Below, one piece after another: positions 1 through 8,171 of a stretch of DNA of 64,000 bases. Source of the DNA: Oceanihabitans sp. IOP_32 (GTDB lineage: Bacteria; Bacteroidota; Bacteroidia; Flavobacteriales; Flavobacteriaceae). The stretch is taken from the NCBI RefSeq assembly GCF_009498295.1, contig NZ_CP040813.1, forward strand, positions 2,673,001-2,737,000, given 5' to 3'. Position numbers and translations under genes: made by a program. How positions within the stretch are numbered: the stretch's first letter is position 1; each line of letters begins with the position of its first letter. The notes below the pieces were generated by a model. That model had not been told where the DNA came from and ran no database searches. It was given only the letters and a program-made list of their open reading frames with translations.

Positions 1-757
1 TTTTAAAGTTAGCATTTCGTTCTTCATTCCAAAAAAACGCTAAAGGATTTAATGAGTAAACCACTTTAAAGCACTTTTCACCCTCTACTTTTATTGGAAC
101 TTTTGTAATCTGCATTGGTTTATCGTCTATCTTAAAATCAATTTCTGTGTTTTCAATAGGAATAAAACCAGCATTACTCAAGAATATAAACGGAAACCTT
201 TTAACTTCATTCAAGTCGGCACCTATTGTAGCAAGAAATGCATATCGCTTTAAAGTTGTCTGATTTTCTTTTAACTTAATTTTTATGTGTTCGCCTGTTT
301 TAATCTTAACATCAAAAGTAACAGCTAAGCCTTGTTTAGTATCCTCAAAAGTGAAATCAAAATCTTGAGTCTCTGCTATTACCCAGTCAAAATTGGGTTT
401 TAAATACTTCTTATCGAGTGTTACATCAGGATTGATGTAGTTTTCAACTTTCCCATTGTGATAAAAGACAACAACAAATGCACCTTTTTTATCTTTTTGA
501 ACAACCAATTCTACCGTTTTAATTGTTGGGTGGTTATTGATATGAATAAGTATGAGTTTTCCAAAGTCTGTATGTCCAAAATTAAATGGACTAATAAAAA
601 TCTTTTCTGCATTAGTATCATAAATATCAGACGAGGTTATGCCTTGGTTTAAATACGTATTTGTATCCACAGCACTGGACTCTAATTCAATATTACATCC
701 TGTAAAGCTTATAATTATAGAAATAAGGATTGGTATTAGTAATTTAGAGTTTTTCAT
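1..757 (-). CDS. Lipoprotein of unknown function (3' end outside window)
   Basis: The minus-strand frame is open from the window edge to an ATG at 755-757. The N-terminus MKNSKLLIPILISIIIIS is a signal peptide followed by a lipobox-like SFTGC, so the product is probably an acylated envelope protein. About 252 residues are visible and the C-terminus is cut off by the window. I do not recognise a domain; the visible part is hydrophilic with mixed beta-type character (for example AVTFDVKIKTGEHIKIKL). The next gene on the same strand starts 1 kb away, so this is probably transcribed alone. The frame is certain because it is uninterrupted over the whole visible length; the function is unknown. Confidence 0.75.
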   Translation of the reverse strand, partial: MKNSKLLIPILISIIISFTGCNIELESSAVDTNTYLNQGITSSDIYDTNAEKIFISPFNFGHTDFGKLILIHINNHPTIKTVELVVQKDKKGAFVVVFYHNGKVENYINPDVTLDKKYLKPNFDWVIAETQDFDFTFEDTKQGLAVTFDVKIKTGEHIKIKLKENQTTLKRYAFLATIGADLNEVKRFPFIFLSNAGFIPIENTEIDFKIDDKPMQITKVPIKVEGEKCFKVVYSLNPLAFFWNEERNANFK

Positions 758-840
758 AATCGTCATTAATTAATCATATTCATGATGTTTGTAACTACGG
801 GGCACAACTACGATTTATATTTTTAAAATAGCTATAAAAA

Positions 841-872
841 AAGAAACGAGAAGTTTAAACTTCTCGTTTCTT
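841..872. terminator. Perfect 32-bp palindrome, probable terminator hairpin
   Basis: The arms AAGAAACGAGAAG and CTTCTCGTTTCTT pair around TTTAAA without a mismatch. A run of A precedes it on the plus strand, which gives a T-run after the hairpin on the minus strand, so it can act as an intrinsic terminator for leftward transcription coming from 1352-1801. Confidence 0.6.
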
Positions 873-1012
873 GAAGCGTTTGTAGCATTTACTGCTTCTT
901 AATTGTTTGGAGTGAACTATTTCCACACCATATAAAATTAAATTTTAGGTCTATGCTAACCGCTTCATACTAGTTACACTTGTTAAACTGCGAATAACAA
1001 ATGTTTTAAGAT

Positions 1013-1040
1013 AGTCTGGGACGTTATTATGTCCCAGACT
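1013..1040. other. Strong hairpin in the 758-1351 gap
   Basis: AGTCTGGGAC and GTCCCAGACT form a 10-bp GC-rich stem with an 8-base loop. It lies in a 594-bp stretch with no ORF. Together with the palindrome at 841-872 it suggests a structured RNA, a long 3' UTR, or two terminators; nothing in the sequence decides between these. Confidence 0.45.
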
Positions 1041-1351
1041 AAGGTTGCAAACTATTCTTTTAGTAGGATTAGGGATTACATACACTTATAAAAAGTCAAC
1101 GTAGAAACGCTTAAACCTTATTAAGAATGTTTTGCTATTTAGGGCTGGTGCTTGTTCTCACACCCAGAACCTATGTTTTTTTCAAAGAACACTAGTGTCT
1201 TTATTTATAGTGCTAACTTACAGTGTTTTATAGTTTTTAGAAATGACCTAGGTCAGTTTAAGTACTTTTTTTTACTAAAAACAATTTTTAATATAAATAA
1301 GAGCAAATTTGTCTGATGAAAAGGCTTGTTTCATCCATTTAAAGTCAGAAA

Positions 1352-1801
1352 TTATTTAAAACTATAGTTGTAAAAAAGTCTTTTAAGTTGTTTTGGTAGT
1401 TGACCTATTACGTCTTCCATTTGACCGCTACTTACATAATTGCGCAGCATTTTAAATGTAGAAAATACATCGTCTTCGGCAATTTCGTTAGAGTAAAAAT
1501 CTGCTGAAGCTGTGGTTCCACTAATAGATCTTAGTAGTTCGATAAAATCGTCCATGTTTTTCACTTTTTCCTTTTTTGTTTTTATGGTCCAGCCGTTAAC
1601 ATAAACAGCTTTTAAAAACATAGGAAGTTGTGCGATTAATTGTAGAGACTCTTCCGTGGTTATCATTTCACGTAAACCGTGAAGAACGGTACTTAAAATT
1701 CTGCCAGCTTTGTCGTAATCTCCTGTAAGACGTAATTCTTTAGCGTAGGCTTTCATGAATGTATTTCCTTCTGCTGCGTATTGATTAAAATTTAGAGCCA
1801 T
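1352..1801 (-). CDS. DUF2267 family protein
   Basis: This 149-residue soluble protein has no signal peptide. It shows the features of DUF2267: an N-terminal helix region (MALNFNQYAAEGNTFMK), the block AGRILSTVLHGLREMITTEESLQL and LIAQLPMFLKAVYVNGW, then a second, similar half (DDVFSTFKMLRNYVSSGQMEDVIGQLPKQLKRLFYNY). The two QLP motifs mark the internal duplication typical of the family. DUF2267 proteins are common in bacteria, often stress-associated, and have no assigned biochemical activity. The start ATG at 1801 follows an A/T-rich leader. The 374 bp upstream hold no other gene that I can support. Confidence 0.75.
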   Translation of the reverse strand: MALNFNQYAAEGNTFMKAYAKELRLTGDYDKAGRILSTVLHGLREMITTEESLQLIAQLPMFLKAVYVNGWTIKTKKEKVKNMDDFIELLRSISGTTASADFYSNEIAEDDVFSTFKMLRNYVSSGQMEDVIGQLPKQLKRLFYNYSFK

Positions 1802-2175
1802 GGTATATGTTTTTTAAATTAAACGTTTGTTTTAAGTGTTTTTACAAATTATTTTTAATTGGTAAACTGTTTAGAAAAGCAACTGGAAGACGAAACTTCT
1901 AGGGTCTTTATGCATTCAATTACCTGTAATAGATTAACTAACCATAAGTTCTGTAAAACGCGGTTCTAAAGCTAATTAATTGTATTAGACATACTGATTA
2001 CCTTCTTTTTTTAGCTTTTTTATGGTATGGTGACATCGAAAAGCTTATCTCATCAATAGCTAATTTTAATGATATTTAGGCGAGCCCAACCTTAGAGCAA
2101 ATCTCCTGATTTGGTTTAGCGCGTATTTGTACTCGTTATTAAAACTATTAGATTATTCTTATTGTATTTTCAATT
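1802..2175. other. Intergenic, no gene seen
   Basis: AT-rich spacer between the DUF2267 and OmpA-like genes. No ORF of convincing composition, RNA gene or strong palindrome was seen; it probably holds the promoter of 1352-1801. Confidence 0.4.
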
Positions 2176-3030
2176 TTATTTGGTTGTGGTTGGTGGCTCC
2201 AATAGCTCAAAAAACTGATCTAATTTAGGAAGAATGACAATCTCGGTTCTACGGTTTATGGCACGTCCTTGAGCAGTTTCGTTGGTTGTTTTTGGGACAT
2301 ATTCTGATCGTCCTCCAGCAGTCATTCTGCTTGGGTCTACAGCAAATTTTGTTTGCATTAATCGCACAACTGATGTCGCCCTTTTTGCACTTAAATCCCA
2401 ATTGTCTGCCATACATTCTGTAGAAATAGGAACGGTATCGGTATGCCCTTCCACAAGAATATCTAGGTCTTTGTGGTCGTTAATTATTTGAGCTATTTTT
2501 CCTAATACCTCTTCAGCTCGTGTACTTATTCTATAACTTCCAGATCTAAAAAGCATTTTATCTGAAATAGAAACATAAACCACACCTTTTTTAACTTCAA
2601 TAGCAATGTCTTCATCATCAAAATTATCTAAAGACCGTTTTAAGTTCATAACCAAAGCTAGGTTAATAGAATCTTTTCTTTGCATTGAGCTGGTTAAATC
2701 TTTTATGTATTTGTTTTGTTCGTTTAATGCTTCTAAAGATTTTTTAATACTTTCTGCACCAGATTTACTAACCACAGAAAGATCAGATAAGCGCTCTAAT
2801 AAATTGGTATTAGTACTCTTAAAGTATTCCATCTGTTGGCTCAGGTTTTTGGTTTTATTTTTTTCGTTTGCCAAATTAGATTCTAGTATCAAACGTTCGT
2901 TATTACAAGCTTTTAGCTCGGTTTCGTACGATTCAGATTTATTTTGAAGTTCGGTGTATTTTTTCTGACTTACACAGGATGATAACAAAACTACAAATAG
3001 TAGTAAGGTTATTAATTTTAAGTTTTTCAT
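2176..3030 (-). CDS. OmpA-family lipoprotein
   Basis: The protein has 284 residues. The signal peptide MKNLKLITLLLFVVLLSSC ends in the lipobox LSSC, so it is probably anchored to the outer membrane by a lipid. Residues about 22-135 are rich in E, K, N and Q and are predicted coiled coil. Residues about 150-265 form an OmpA/MotB domain that would bind peptidoglycan, with ILVEGHTDTVPI, WDLSAKRATSVVRLM, AGGRSEYVPKTTNETAQG and NRRTEIVI. The likely role is tethering the outer membrane to the cell wall. The long coiled coil followed by OmpA is a common Bacteroidota arrangement. The tail LLEPPTTTK is unremarkable. Confidence 0.88.
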   Translation of the reverse strand: MKNLKLITLLLFVVLLSSCVSQKKYTELQNKSESYETELKACNNERLILESNLANEKNKTKNLSQQMEYFKSTNTNLLERLSDLSVVSKSGAESIKKSLEALNEQNKYIKDLTSSMQRKDSINLALVMNLKRSLDNFDDEDIAIEVKKGVVYVSISDKMLFRSGSYRISTRAEEVLGKIAQIINDHKDLDILVEGHTDTVPISTECMADNWDLSAKRATSVVRLMQTKFAVDPSRMTAGGRSEYVPKTTNETAQGRAINRRTEIVILPKLDQFFELLEPPTTTK

Positions 3031-3341
3031 CTTTTTTAATTTTTAAGTTTGTAATTAATGGTCTAATTGAATTGTTAATATGCCGAAATCGAATTTTTAT
3101 TCAATGGACTAGATTTTTATCCCTCATTTGTTTTTCAGCTTTATTGATATGCGCTATGCCTGGTAATAGGGCGTCTGGATTAAAGGATATTTTGCATCTA
3201 AAAATTTCAATTTATTTGAATTATTTAAGGCCAGTATTCATGCTTTTAGTCTTTTATCAAAACCAAAGATACTTAGATGTTCTATGTGTTAAAATGATGT
3301 GGGTCAGTACATTATTGTTTTTAAGACTGATTTAAATCATT

Positions 3342-3370
3342 TTGAGAGATGTTAATATGGCGTAACTTTG
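3342..3370 (+). promoter_or_regulatory. Bacteroidota-type promoter for dodecin
   Basis: TTG at 3342-3344 and TAACTTTG at 3363-3370 are separated by 18 bp. This fits the -33/-7 consensus of the primary sigma factor in Bacteroidota (TTTG ... TAnnTTTG). The downstream gene begins 30 bp further on. Confidence 0.7.
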
Positions 3371-3399
3371 GGTTATATTCATTTTAAATAAACAAAATT

Positions 3400-3603
3400 A
3401 TGTCAGTATTAAAAGTAATAGAAGTACTAGGAAATTCTCCCGTAAGTTTTGATGATGCGGTTAAAAATGTGGTAAAAGAAGCCTCTAAAACCGTAAAAAA
3501 CATCAAATCTGTGTATGTGAAAGATATGCAGGCAAAAGTTGAAGACAATAAGGTTACCCAGTTTAGGGTAACAACCAAAGTTTGTTTTCTAATTGAGGAT
3601 TAG
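3400..3603 (+). CDS. Dodecin family flavin-binding protein
   Basis: The 67-residue length is typical of dodecins, which form hollow dodecamers that store flavin or CoA-type ligands. Recognisable parts are VLKVIEVLGNSPVSFDDAV, KNVVKEASKTVKNIKSVYV and KVEDNKVTQFRVTTKVCFLIE. In archaeal dodecin a tryptophan after KNIKSV stacks on the flavin; here that position is tyrosine (SVYVKD), so ligand preference may differ. A clear promoter lies upstream and a large hairpin downstream, so the gene is probably monocistronic. Confidence 0.85.
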   Translation: MSVLKVIEVLGNSPVSFDDAVKNVVKEASKTVKNIKSVYVKDMQAKVEDNKVTQFRVTTKVCFLIED

Positions 3604-3623
3604 TGATAATGGAAAGGTAATCT

Positions 3624-3683
3624 AGGAAAAGGATTCACAAAAAATAAAGTAGCGACATTTTATTTTCTGTGAATCCTTTTCCT
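3624..3683. terminator. 60-bp nearly perfect palindrome after dodecin
   Basis: AGGAAAAGGATTCACA pairs with TGTGAATCCTTTTCCT and the pairing continues through the A/T-rich centre with few mismatches. It lies 20 bp after the dodecin stop and faces 3760-4428, so it is probably a terminator of unusual length. Confidence 0.6.
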
Positions 3684-3759
3684 GTTTCCAATAGTTTTAT
3701 TCCCACTTAAAAAAAATCAATAATAAGCGATTAGTAATATTGATACATTTTATCTAAAA

Positions 3760-4428
3760 ATGAAAACCGACATAAACCTATCAGAATTTATTAGCTCTAG
3801 AAACGAATTCAAAAAAAGGTTCAGTTTATGGGAAATGTACCGCGCTTTTATGTACATCCCAAGAGCTGTGGTAAAACTAATGGGTAATGCTAAAAGTAAA
3901 TTAGTAGATAACGATTTATTAAAGCGTTTGCAATTGGCCGTTACCGAAGTAAATGGCTGTCCAGCCTGTTCGTATGCACATACTAAAATGGCTTTGCACC
4001 AAGGAATGAGTGGCGAAGAAATAAGTAGTTTTTTAAGTGGCGAAGATCATTTAATAAAACCAGAAGAAGCTAAGGCAATTATGTTTGCCCAGCATTTTGC
4101 AGATGCCAGAGGTTATCCTAAAAAATATGCCTACGATGCGCTTGTAAAAGCATATGGCACAAAAGAAGCACGCATCATGCTCTCTTCCATCCAAATCATG
4201 ATTGCGGGCAATATGTATGGCATTCCGTATAGTGCCTTTCAGGCAAGGCTTAAAGGGAATCCGTATAAAGATAGTTCACTGTTTTTTGAATTGGGTATAC
4301 TAATAACAGGTCTTATTTTATTGCCCATGGCATGTGTTCATGGTGTTTTAAGAGCTTTGGTTGGGTTGTCGAATATAAGATTAGATGAAAGCCATACTGA
4401 TGAGAATGCGGGTTTTAGTGTTAAATAA
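3760..4428 (+). CDS. Carboxymuconolactone decarboxylase / AhpD-like protein
   Basis: This 222-residue protein carries the AhpD-type redox motif CPACSYAH (Cys-x2-Cys-x3-His) at about residues 67-74, followed by TKMALHQGMSGEEI, as in the alkylhydroperoxidase AhpD core and the carboxymuconolactone decarboxylase family. Such proteins act as disulfide-linked peroxidase partners. The C-terminal segment LGILITGLILLPMACVHGVL is hydrophobic and could be one membrane segment, which is not part of the core fold. The gene lies 45 bp upstream of an OsmC gene, so the two may form a thiol-based peroxide defence operon; that link is inferred from position. Confidence 0.82.
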   Translation: MKTDINLSEFISSRNEFKKRFSLWEMYRAFMYIPRAVVKLMGNAKSKLVDNDLLKRLQLAVTEVNGCPACSYAHTKMALHQGMSGEEISSFLSGEDHLIKPEEAKAIMFAQHFADARGYPKKYAYDALVKAYGTKEARIMLSSIQIMIAGNMYGIPYSAFQARLKGNPYKDSSLFFELGILITGLILLPMACVHGVLRALVGLSNIRLDESHTDENAGFSVK

Positions 4429-4473
4429 ATTCAATTTGTTGATATGAAATCATAGAACTTAAAAAGTTAAAAA

Positions 4474-4920
4474 ATGAAAGACAAAAAAAACATTTCCGTT
4501 AAATGGACAGAGAAATTACAGTTTATAGCAACAAACGATAGAACAGATGCTAAAATTGACATTGGAATAAAAGGCGAAGGACAAAAAGAAGAAATCCAAG
4601 GTACAGAACCAAAACATGTGTTCCTGCAAGGATTGGCAGGATGTTCAGCAGGAGCAATTATTTTCCTGTTACAAAAAATGAGAGCAGAAGCACCAACTGG
4701 TTTTAAAATGGATGTATCAGGAACATTAACAACAGAGCACCCCATGGTTTTTGAAACCATTGATATCACCTATCATTTTGAAGGAAATACAGATGTAGAA
4801 ATGATTAAGAAAGTAATAACTATGAGTGAAGAAAAATATTGTGGTTTAACCTATATGTTAGCCCAAATAGCTAAAGTAAATATTATGATAACGCTTAATG
4901 GTAAAGCTATTAAGAGGTAA
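4474..4920 (+). CDS. OsmC family protein
   Basis: This 148-residue protein has the two conserved cysteines of OsmC/Ohr peroxidases: one in LAGCSAGAIIFLLQKM and one in EEKYCGLTYMLAQ. The order beta domain (SVKWTEKLQFIATNDR), first cysteine helix, VSGTLTTEHPMVFETIDITYHFEG, then second cysteine helix matches the family. OsmC proteins reduce organic hydroperoxides with thiols. It follows the AhpD-like gene on the same strand and precedes a broken DUF2141 gene by 26 bp, so a three-gene unit is plausible. Confidence 0.85.
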   Translation: MKDKKNISVKWTEKLQFIATNDRTDAKIDIGIKGEGQKEEIQGTEPKHVFLQGLAGCSAGAIIFLLQKMRAEAPTGFKMDVSGTLTTEHPMVFETIDITYHFEGNTDVEMIKKVITMSEEKYCGLTYMLAQIAKVNIMITLNGKAIKR

Positions 4921-5251
4921 TTTCATTTTAATTAAAAACAAGAAACATGTACATCTTACTCTTATATTTTACGCTTTTAACGGGTTTTATTTCAAACAAA
5001 AATCCGCAATTAACTATTAAAATTGAAAACATCGAGGTGCTTGAAGGCGATATTAGAATTGGTATGTTTAATGCAAGCGAAAAGTTTTTAAAACAAGGTT
5101 TATCCTTTAAAAATTATATAATAGCTGTAGAAAACACTACCGAAACCATAATTATTGACGATTTACCAGAAGGAGATTACGCATTTATACTGTACCATGG
5201 AATGTCTAGTTTTGTTGGTACGTTTTTAAGTGAATAAATTAACTTAGCAAA

Positions 5252-5524
5252 ATGGGTAGAATAGTTTATGATCAAAGTTTTAAAAAAACCTTAGTAGAAT
5301 TGTTAAATTCAGGTAAATCTGTAAAGGATCTCACGAAAGAGTTTGGGGTTAGTCAAGCTTCCATCCATAGATGGGACAAAGAGTTTAATACAACAACTTC
5401 ACAAGATAACAGCCAATCAGAAATGCTTAAAATTAAGGCCTTAGAAAAGGAATTAAAGGATGTAAAGTTAGAGCGTGATATATTAAAAAAGGCGGTAAGC
5501 ATCTTTTCCAAGAGCGACAAGTAA
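5252..5524 (+). CDS. IS3-family transposase OrfA (copy 1)
   Basis: This 90-residue protein has an N-terminal helix-turn-helix (KSVKDLTKEFGVSQASIHRW) that binds the element ends, and a C-terminal leucine-zipper-like helix (ALEKELKDVKLERDILKKAV). A run of six A followed by G at 5485-5491 is the classic slippery site for a -1 ribosomal frameshift, which would fuse OrfA to OrfB. This follows the well-known IS3 strategy. Confidence 0.93.
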   Translation: MGRIVYDQSFKKTLVELLNSGKSVKDLTKEFGVSQASIHRWDKEFNTTTSQDNSQSEMLKIKALEKELKDVKLERDILKKAVSIFSKSDK

Positions 5525-5571
5525 TATACCGGTTTATTAAACTTAATACTGGTCTATTTCCTGTTGAAAAG

Positions 5572-6411
5572 ATGTGTAAGTGCATGAGAGTTAGTAAAAA
5601 TAGCTATTACACTTGGCTACGTGTTGGACAATATAAAGGTCAGAAAAGTTCTGTTTCTCATTTAAAATCAAGGGTTATAGCTATTTTTAACGATAGCAAA
5701 CAAATTTATGGCAGTTTACGTATCCAAAAATCATTGGAACGTGAGGGCATTGTTTACTCAAGGTCCTATATCGCTTTAATTATGAAATCACTGGGTTTAA
5801 GGAGCGTACTAAGCAAAAAGTTTAGAGTTTGTACAACCGACTCTAATCATACTTTTGCTCTAGCAGACAATATGCTAAACAGAAACTTTAAAAGCACAAA
5901 GTTAGGCGAAAAATGGGTTTCAGACATTACCTACATAAAAGTTGGTGGTCAATGGAATTACCTTACAACTATTTTAGATTTAGCAGATAGAAAAATAGTA
6001 TCCTGGGTATTGACTGAAAATATGGATACTGAAAACACCGTTTACAAAGCTTGGTTACAAGCTAGAAAGAATAGGGATATAACTAACAATCATATTTTTC
6101 ATTCCGATAGAGGCGTACAATATGCGTCGAATAAAATGACCAGCGTTTTAAACTCTAGTAAGAAAATAACGCAAAGTATGAGCAGGAAAGGGAACTGCTG
6201 GGATAACGCTGTTGCAGAGAGCCTATTTAAAACAATAAAATACGAATGTACAAATAGATATGTTTTCAATTACTATTTAGACGCTTACAAAGTTATTGAA
6301 CAGTACATTAAATGGTATAATTGTAAAAGACTTCATTCCGCTTTAGACTATAAATCTCCAATGGAAATGGAAGCAGAATTAATAATGAAAAACAATAAAA
6401 ATGTAGCTTAA
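5572..6411 (+). CDS. IS3-family transposase OrfB (copy 1)
   Basis: The ORF from the first ATG has 279 residues, but the frame is open upstream to the slippery A6G site at 5485-5491, reading ...FIKLNTGLFPVEK before the ATG. The active form is therefore most likely an OrfAB fusion. The rve integrase core shows the DDE triad: WVSDITYIKVGG, HSDRGVQYAS and WDNAVAESLFKTIKYE. The upstream HTH_21 region is RVIAIFNDSKQIYGSLRI. Confidence 0.93.
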   Translation: MCKCMRVSKNSYYTWLRVGQYKGQKSSVSHLKSRVIAIFNDSKQIYGSLRIQKSLEREGIVYSRSYIALIMKSLGLRSVLSKKFRVCTTDSNHTFALADNMLNRNFKSTKLGEKWVSDITYIKVGGQWNYLTTILDLADRKIVSWVLTENMDTENTVYKAWLQARKNRDITNNHIFHSDRGVQYASNKMTSVLNSSKKITQSMSRKGNCWDNAVAESLFKTIKYECTNRYVFNYYLDAYKVIEQYIKWYNCKRLHSALDYKSPMEMEAELIMKNNKNVA

Positions 6412-6700
6412 AAAATAGTACCAAATTTATTAGGTAGTCCACCACGATAAAAACGCCGATGGTAAAATGAATCGGAATTTAATTGGAATCCCCAAAGAAC
6501 CTTTTGGGTTTTCAAATAATATGAAACCCAAATTTGCAAAACCTACTTTCGAGGAATGTAAATTTTCATTGACAGAGAATATTGAGCTACAAATTAAGCT
6601 AGGTTATTATTAATAGATAATACAAACCAAAGATAACGACCAATAAAAGATTTTTAAATTTAGGTAATCGAGTATGTTTTTTACTTATAAACAAATTACA

Positions 6701-7327
6701 ATGAAAAACAAAATAAAGGTTTTTGACGAAAATGCATTGGATTATGATAATTGGTTCGAACGGCATAACACTGCTTTTCAAACGGAATTATTAGCCATTA
6801 AGCAAGCCATTCCACTTCATAAAAAGGGAATTGAAATTGGCGTGGGCACAGGGCGGTTTGCAGAATATTTTGGTATAACAGATGGTGTAGAACCTTCTGA
6901 AAATATGACACAGATAGCTGAGCAACGAGGCATTAAAGTAATAAAAGCTGTTGCCGAAGACTTGCCTATAAAAAGCGAGTCGTTCGATTTTGCATTATTA
7001 GTAACCACGGTTTGTTTTCTGAATGATATACCCAAAGCATTTTCTGAAATTCGTAGGATATTAAAACCAAAAGGAGAAATTATTGTCGCAATTATAGATA
7101 AAAATAGTGCTTTGGGAAAAAAGTATGAAGCAAAAAAAGCCAAAAATAAATTCTACAAAGATGCCCATTTTCATTCTACAGAAGACATAACAGCATGGCT
7201 AACTCAAGCTGGCTTTCATAAATTCGAATATTGGCAAACACTTTTTAAGGAAAATAGCGAGCAAATTGAAGAGCCAAAAGAAGGTTTTGGCAAAGGGAGT
7301 TTTGTGGTTATAAAAGCACAAAAATAA
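6701..7327 (+). CDS. Class I SAM-dependent methyltransferase
   Basis: The 208-residue product has the Rossmann methyltransferase motif I GIEIGVGTGRFAEYFG, the acidic motif II region GVEPSENM, and DFALLVTTVCFLND as motif IV, with the UbiE/Methyltransf_11 block FSEIRRILKPKGEIIVAI. The substrate is unknown. An ATG nine codons upstream (6674) is in frame, but homologues begin near the chosen MKNKIKVFDENALDYDNWF, which also has an A-rich leader. It follows the split DUF2141 gene on the same strand and could have been in its operon. Confidence 0.8.
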   Translation: MKNKIKVFDENALDYDNWFERHNTAFQTELLAIKQAIPLHKKGIEIGVGTGRFAEYFGITDGVEPSENMTQIAEQRGIKVIKAVAEDLPIKSESFDFALLVTTVCFLNDIPKAFSEIRRILKPKGEIIVAIIDKNSALGKKYEAKKAKNKFYKDAHFHSTEDITAWLTQAGFHKFEYWQTLFKENSEQIEEPKEGFGKGSFVVIKAQK

Positions 7328-7374
7328 TGTAATTAATAGGTTTAAATTTTGGTCTTAACGTTGTTTACTGTTTT

Positions 7375-7535
7375 ATACCAATTTAACCATATAAAGTCGT
7401 AATAAATAGCTTCTTTTTTGCTTACTTTTCATCAAAAATAATTATCGTAACGATGCTATGCTATTTATTTTTCATTTCAATTAATCAAAAAATAATTCAA
7501 TTTATTTACACGACATTACAAAGTTAAATTGGTAT
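7375..7535. repeat. 161-bp imperfect palindrome, MITE-like
   Basis: ATACCAATTTAAC at the left end is the exact inverse of GTTAAATTGGTAT at the right end. Inner segments also pair (AATAAATAGC with GCTATTTATT). It fills the gap between two genes, has no ORF and has the size of a miniature inverted-repeat element. No second copy was found in this window. Confidence 0.5.
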
Positions 7536-7608
7536 TAGTAGGGGTGAATCTGTGAGAACCATAGGGTTTAATAGTTGGTTTTAGCTATGTTTATCTTAAT
7601 TTAACACG

Positions 7609-8007
7609 ATGGATTTTTTACTACAAATAGCCAATTACTTTTTATTTGCCTTTCATACCGTATTAATTTTTTTTAATCTGTTTGGTTGGCTTCATCCTAG
7701 ACTGCGAAAGCTGAATCTAATATCTTTACTCGTTACCTTTGGATCTTGGTTTTTACTGGGTCTATGGCAAGGCTGGGGATACTGTTTTTTAACCGATTGG
7801 CATTATCAAATACTTCGAGCTTTGGGAGAAACAAATCTTCCGTCAAGTTATATCGCGTTTTTAGTAGAAAAATTAACTGGTGTAATGCCCAATGCAAAAC
7901 TGGTAGAGGTTTTCACCTTGGTATTAGCAATAATGGCGTTGTTGTGTTCGCTCGTGGTAAATAGTCGAAATCGGAATCAAAAAAAGGGGAGTTCGCATAA
8001 TATTTGA
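7609..8007 (+). CDS. DUF2784-like membrane protein
   Basis: This is a 132-residue membrane protein with three predicted helices: residues about 4-28 (LQIANYFLFAFHTVLIFFN), 37-58 (LISLLVTFGSWFLLGLW) and about 100-120 (VFTLVLAIMALLCSLVV). The motifs FNLFGWLHPRLRKL and GWGYCFLTDWHYQIL, then LPSSYIAFLVEKLTG, match DUF2784. The function of the family is unknown. It is probably expressed alone. Confidence 0.7.
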   Translation: MDFLLQIANYFLFAFHTVLIFFNLFGWLHPRLRKLNLISLLVTFGSWFLLGLWQGWGYCFLTDWHYQILRALGETNLPSSYIAFLVEKLTGVMPNAKLVEVFTLVLAIMALLCSLVVNSRNRNQKKGSSHNI

Positions 8008-8171
8008 ATACAGATTCCTGTTAGATATAAACATGAATAGCAGCAAGAAACATTTTATTAGCAATTGCTAATTATATGCATAATTTCGGCTTTCAAAATA
8101 GATTTCTAGTAGTGGAGTGCTCACATTATAACGCCATTAACAACACAATAAATCAATTAAACATTTTATTT

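Larger units (their letters stand above)
5198..6441 (+). mobile_element. IS3-family insertion sequence, copy 1
   Basis: The element is 1244 bp. Its ends are TGGAATGTCTAGTTTTGTTG on the left and, read inward, TGGACTACCTAATAAATTTG on the right, so the inverted repeats share the TGGA start and an inner GGTAC. The target duplication is CCA (5195-5197 and 6442-6444). It encodes OrfA and OrfB in overlapping frames. Three more copies of exactly the same length occur at 21825-23068, 25639-26882 and 51325-52568, with identical predicted proteins, which indicates recent activity. Confidence 0.95.
4947..6613 (+). pseudogene. DUF2141 gene split by IS3 copy 1
   Basis: The first part (4947-5197) encodes a short signal-like N-terminus and the DUF2141 start: IENIEVLEGDIRIGMFNA, then LPEGDYAFILYH. 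The IS3 element interrupts codon 84. The rest continues after the element at 6442-6613 as KNADGKMNRNLIGIPKEPFG and ends SLTENIELQIKLGYY. YHD-KNADGK-N-IG-P-E-F-FSNN is the family hallmark, so both pieces are one gene. A 3-bp duplication (CCA) flanks the element. DUF2141 proteins are exported with unknown function. The current N-terminal frame ends inside the IS, so the protein is almost certainly non-functional. Confidence 0.85.

Noticed and set aside
458-652. 64-residue plus-strand ORF
   Set aside because: Lies inside the lipoprotein gene on the other strand.
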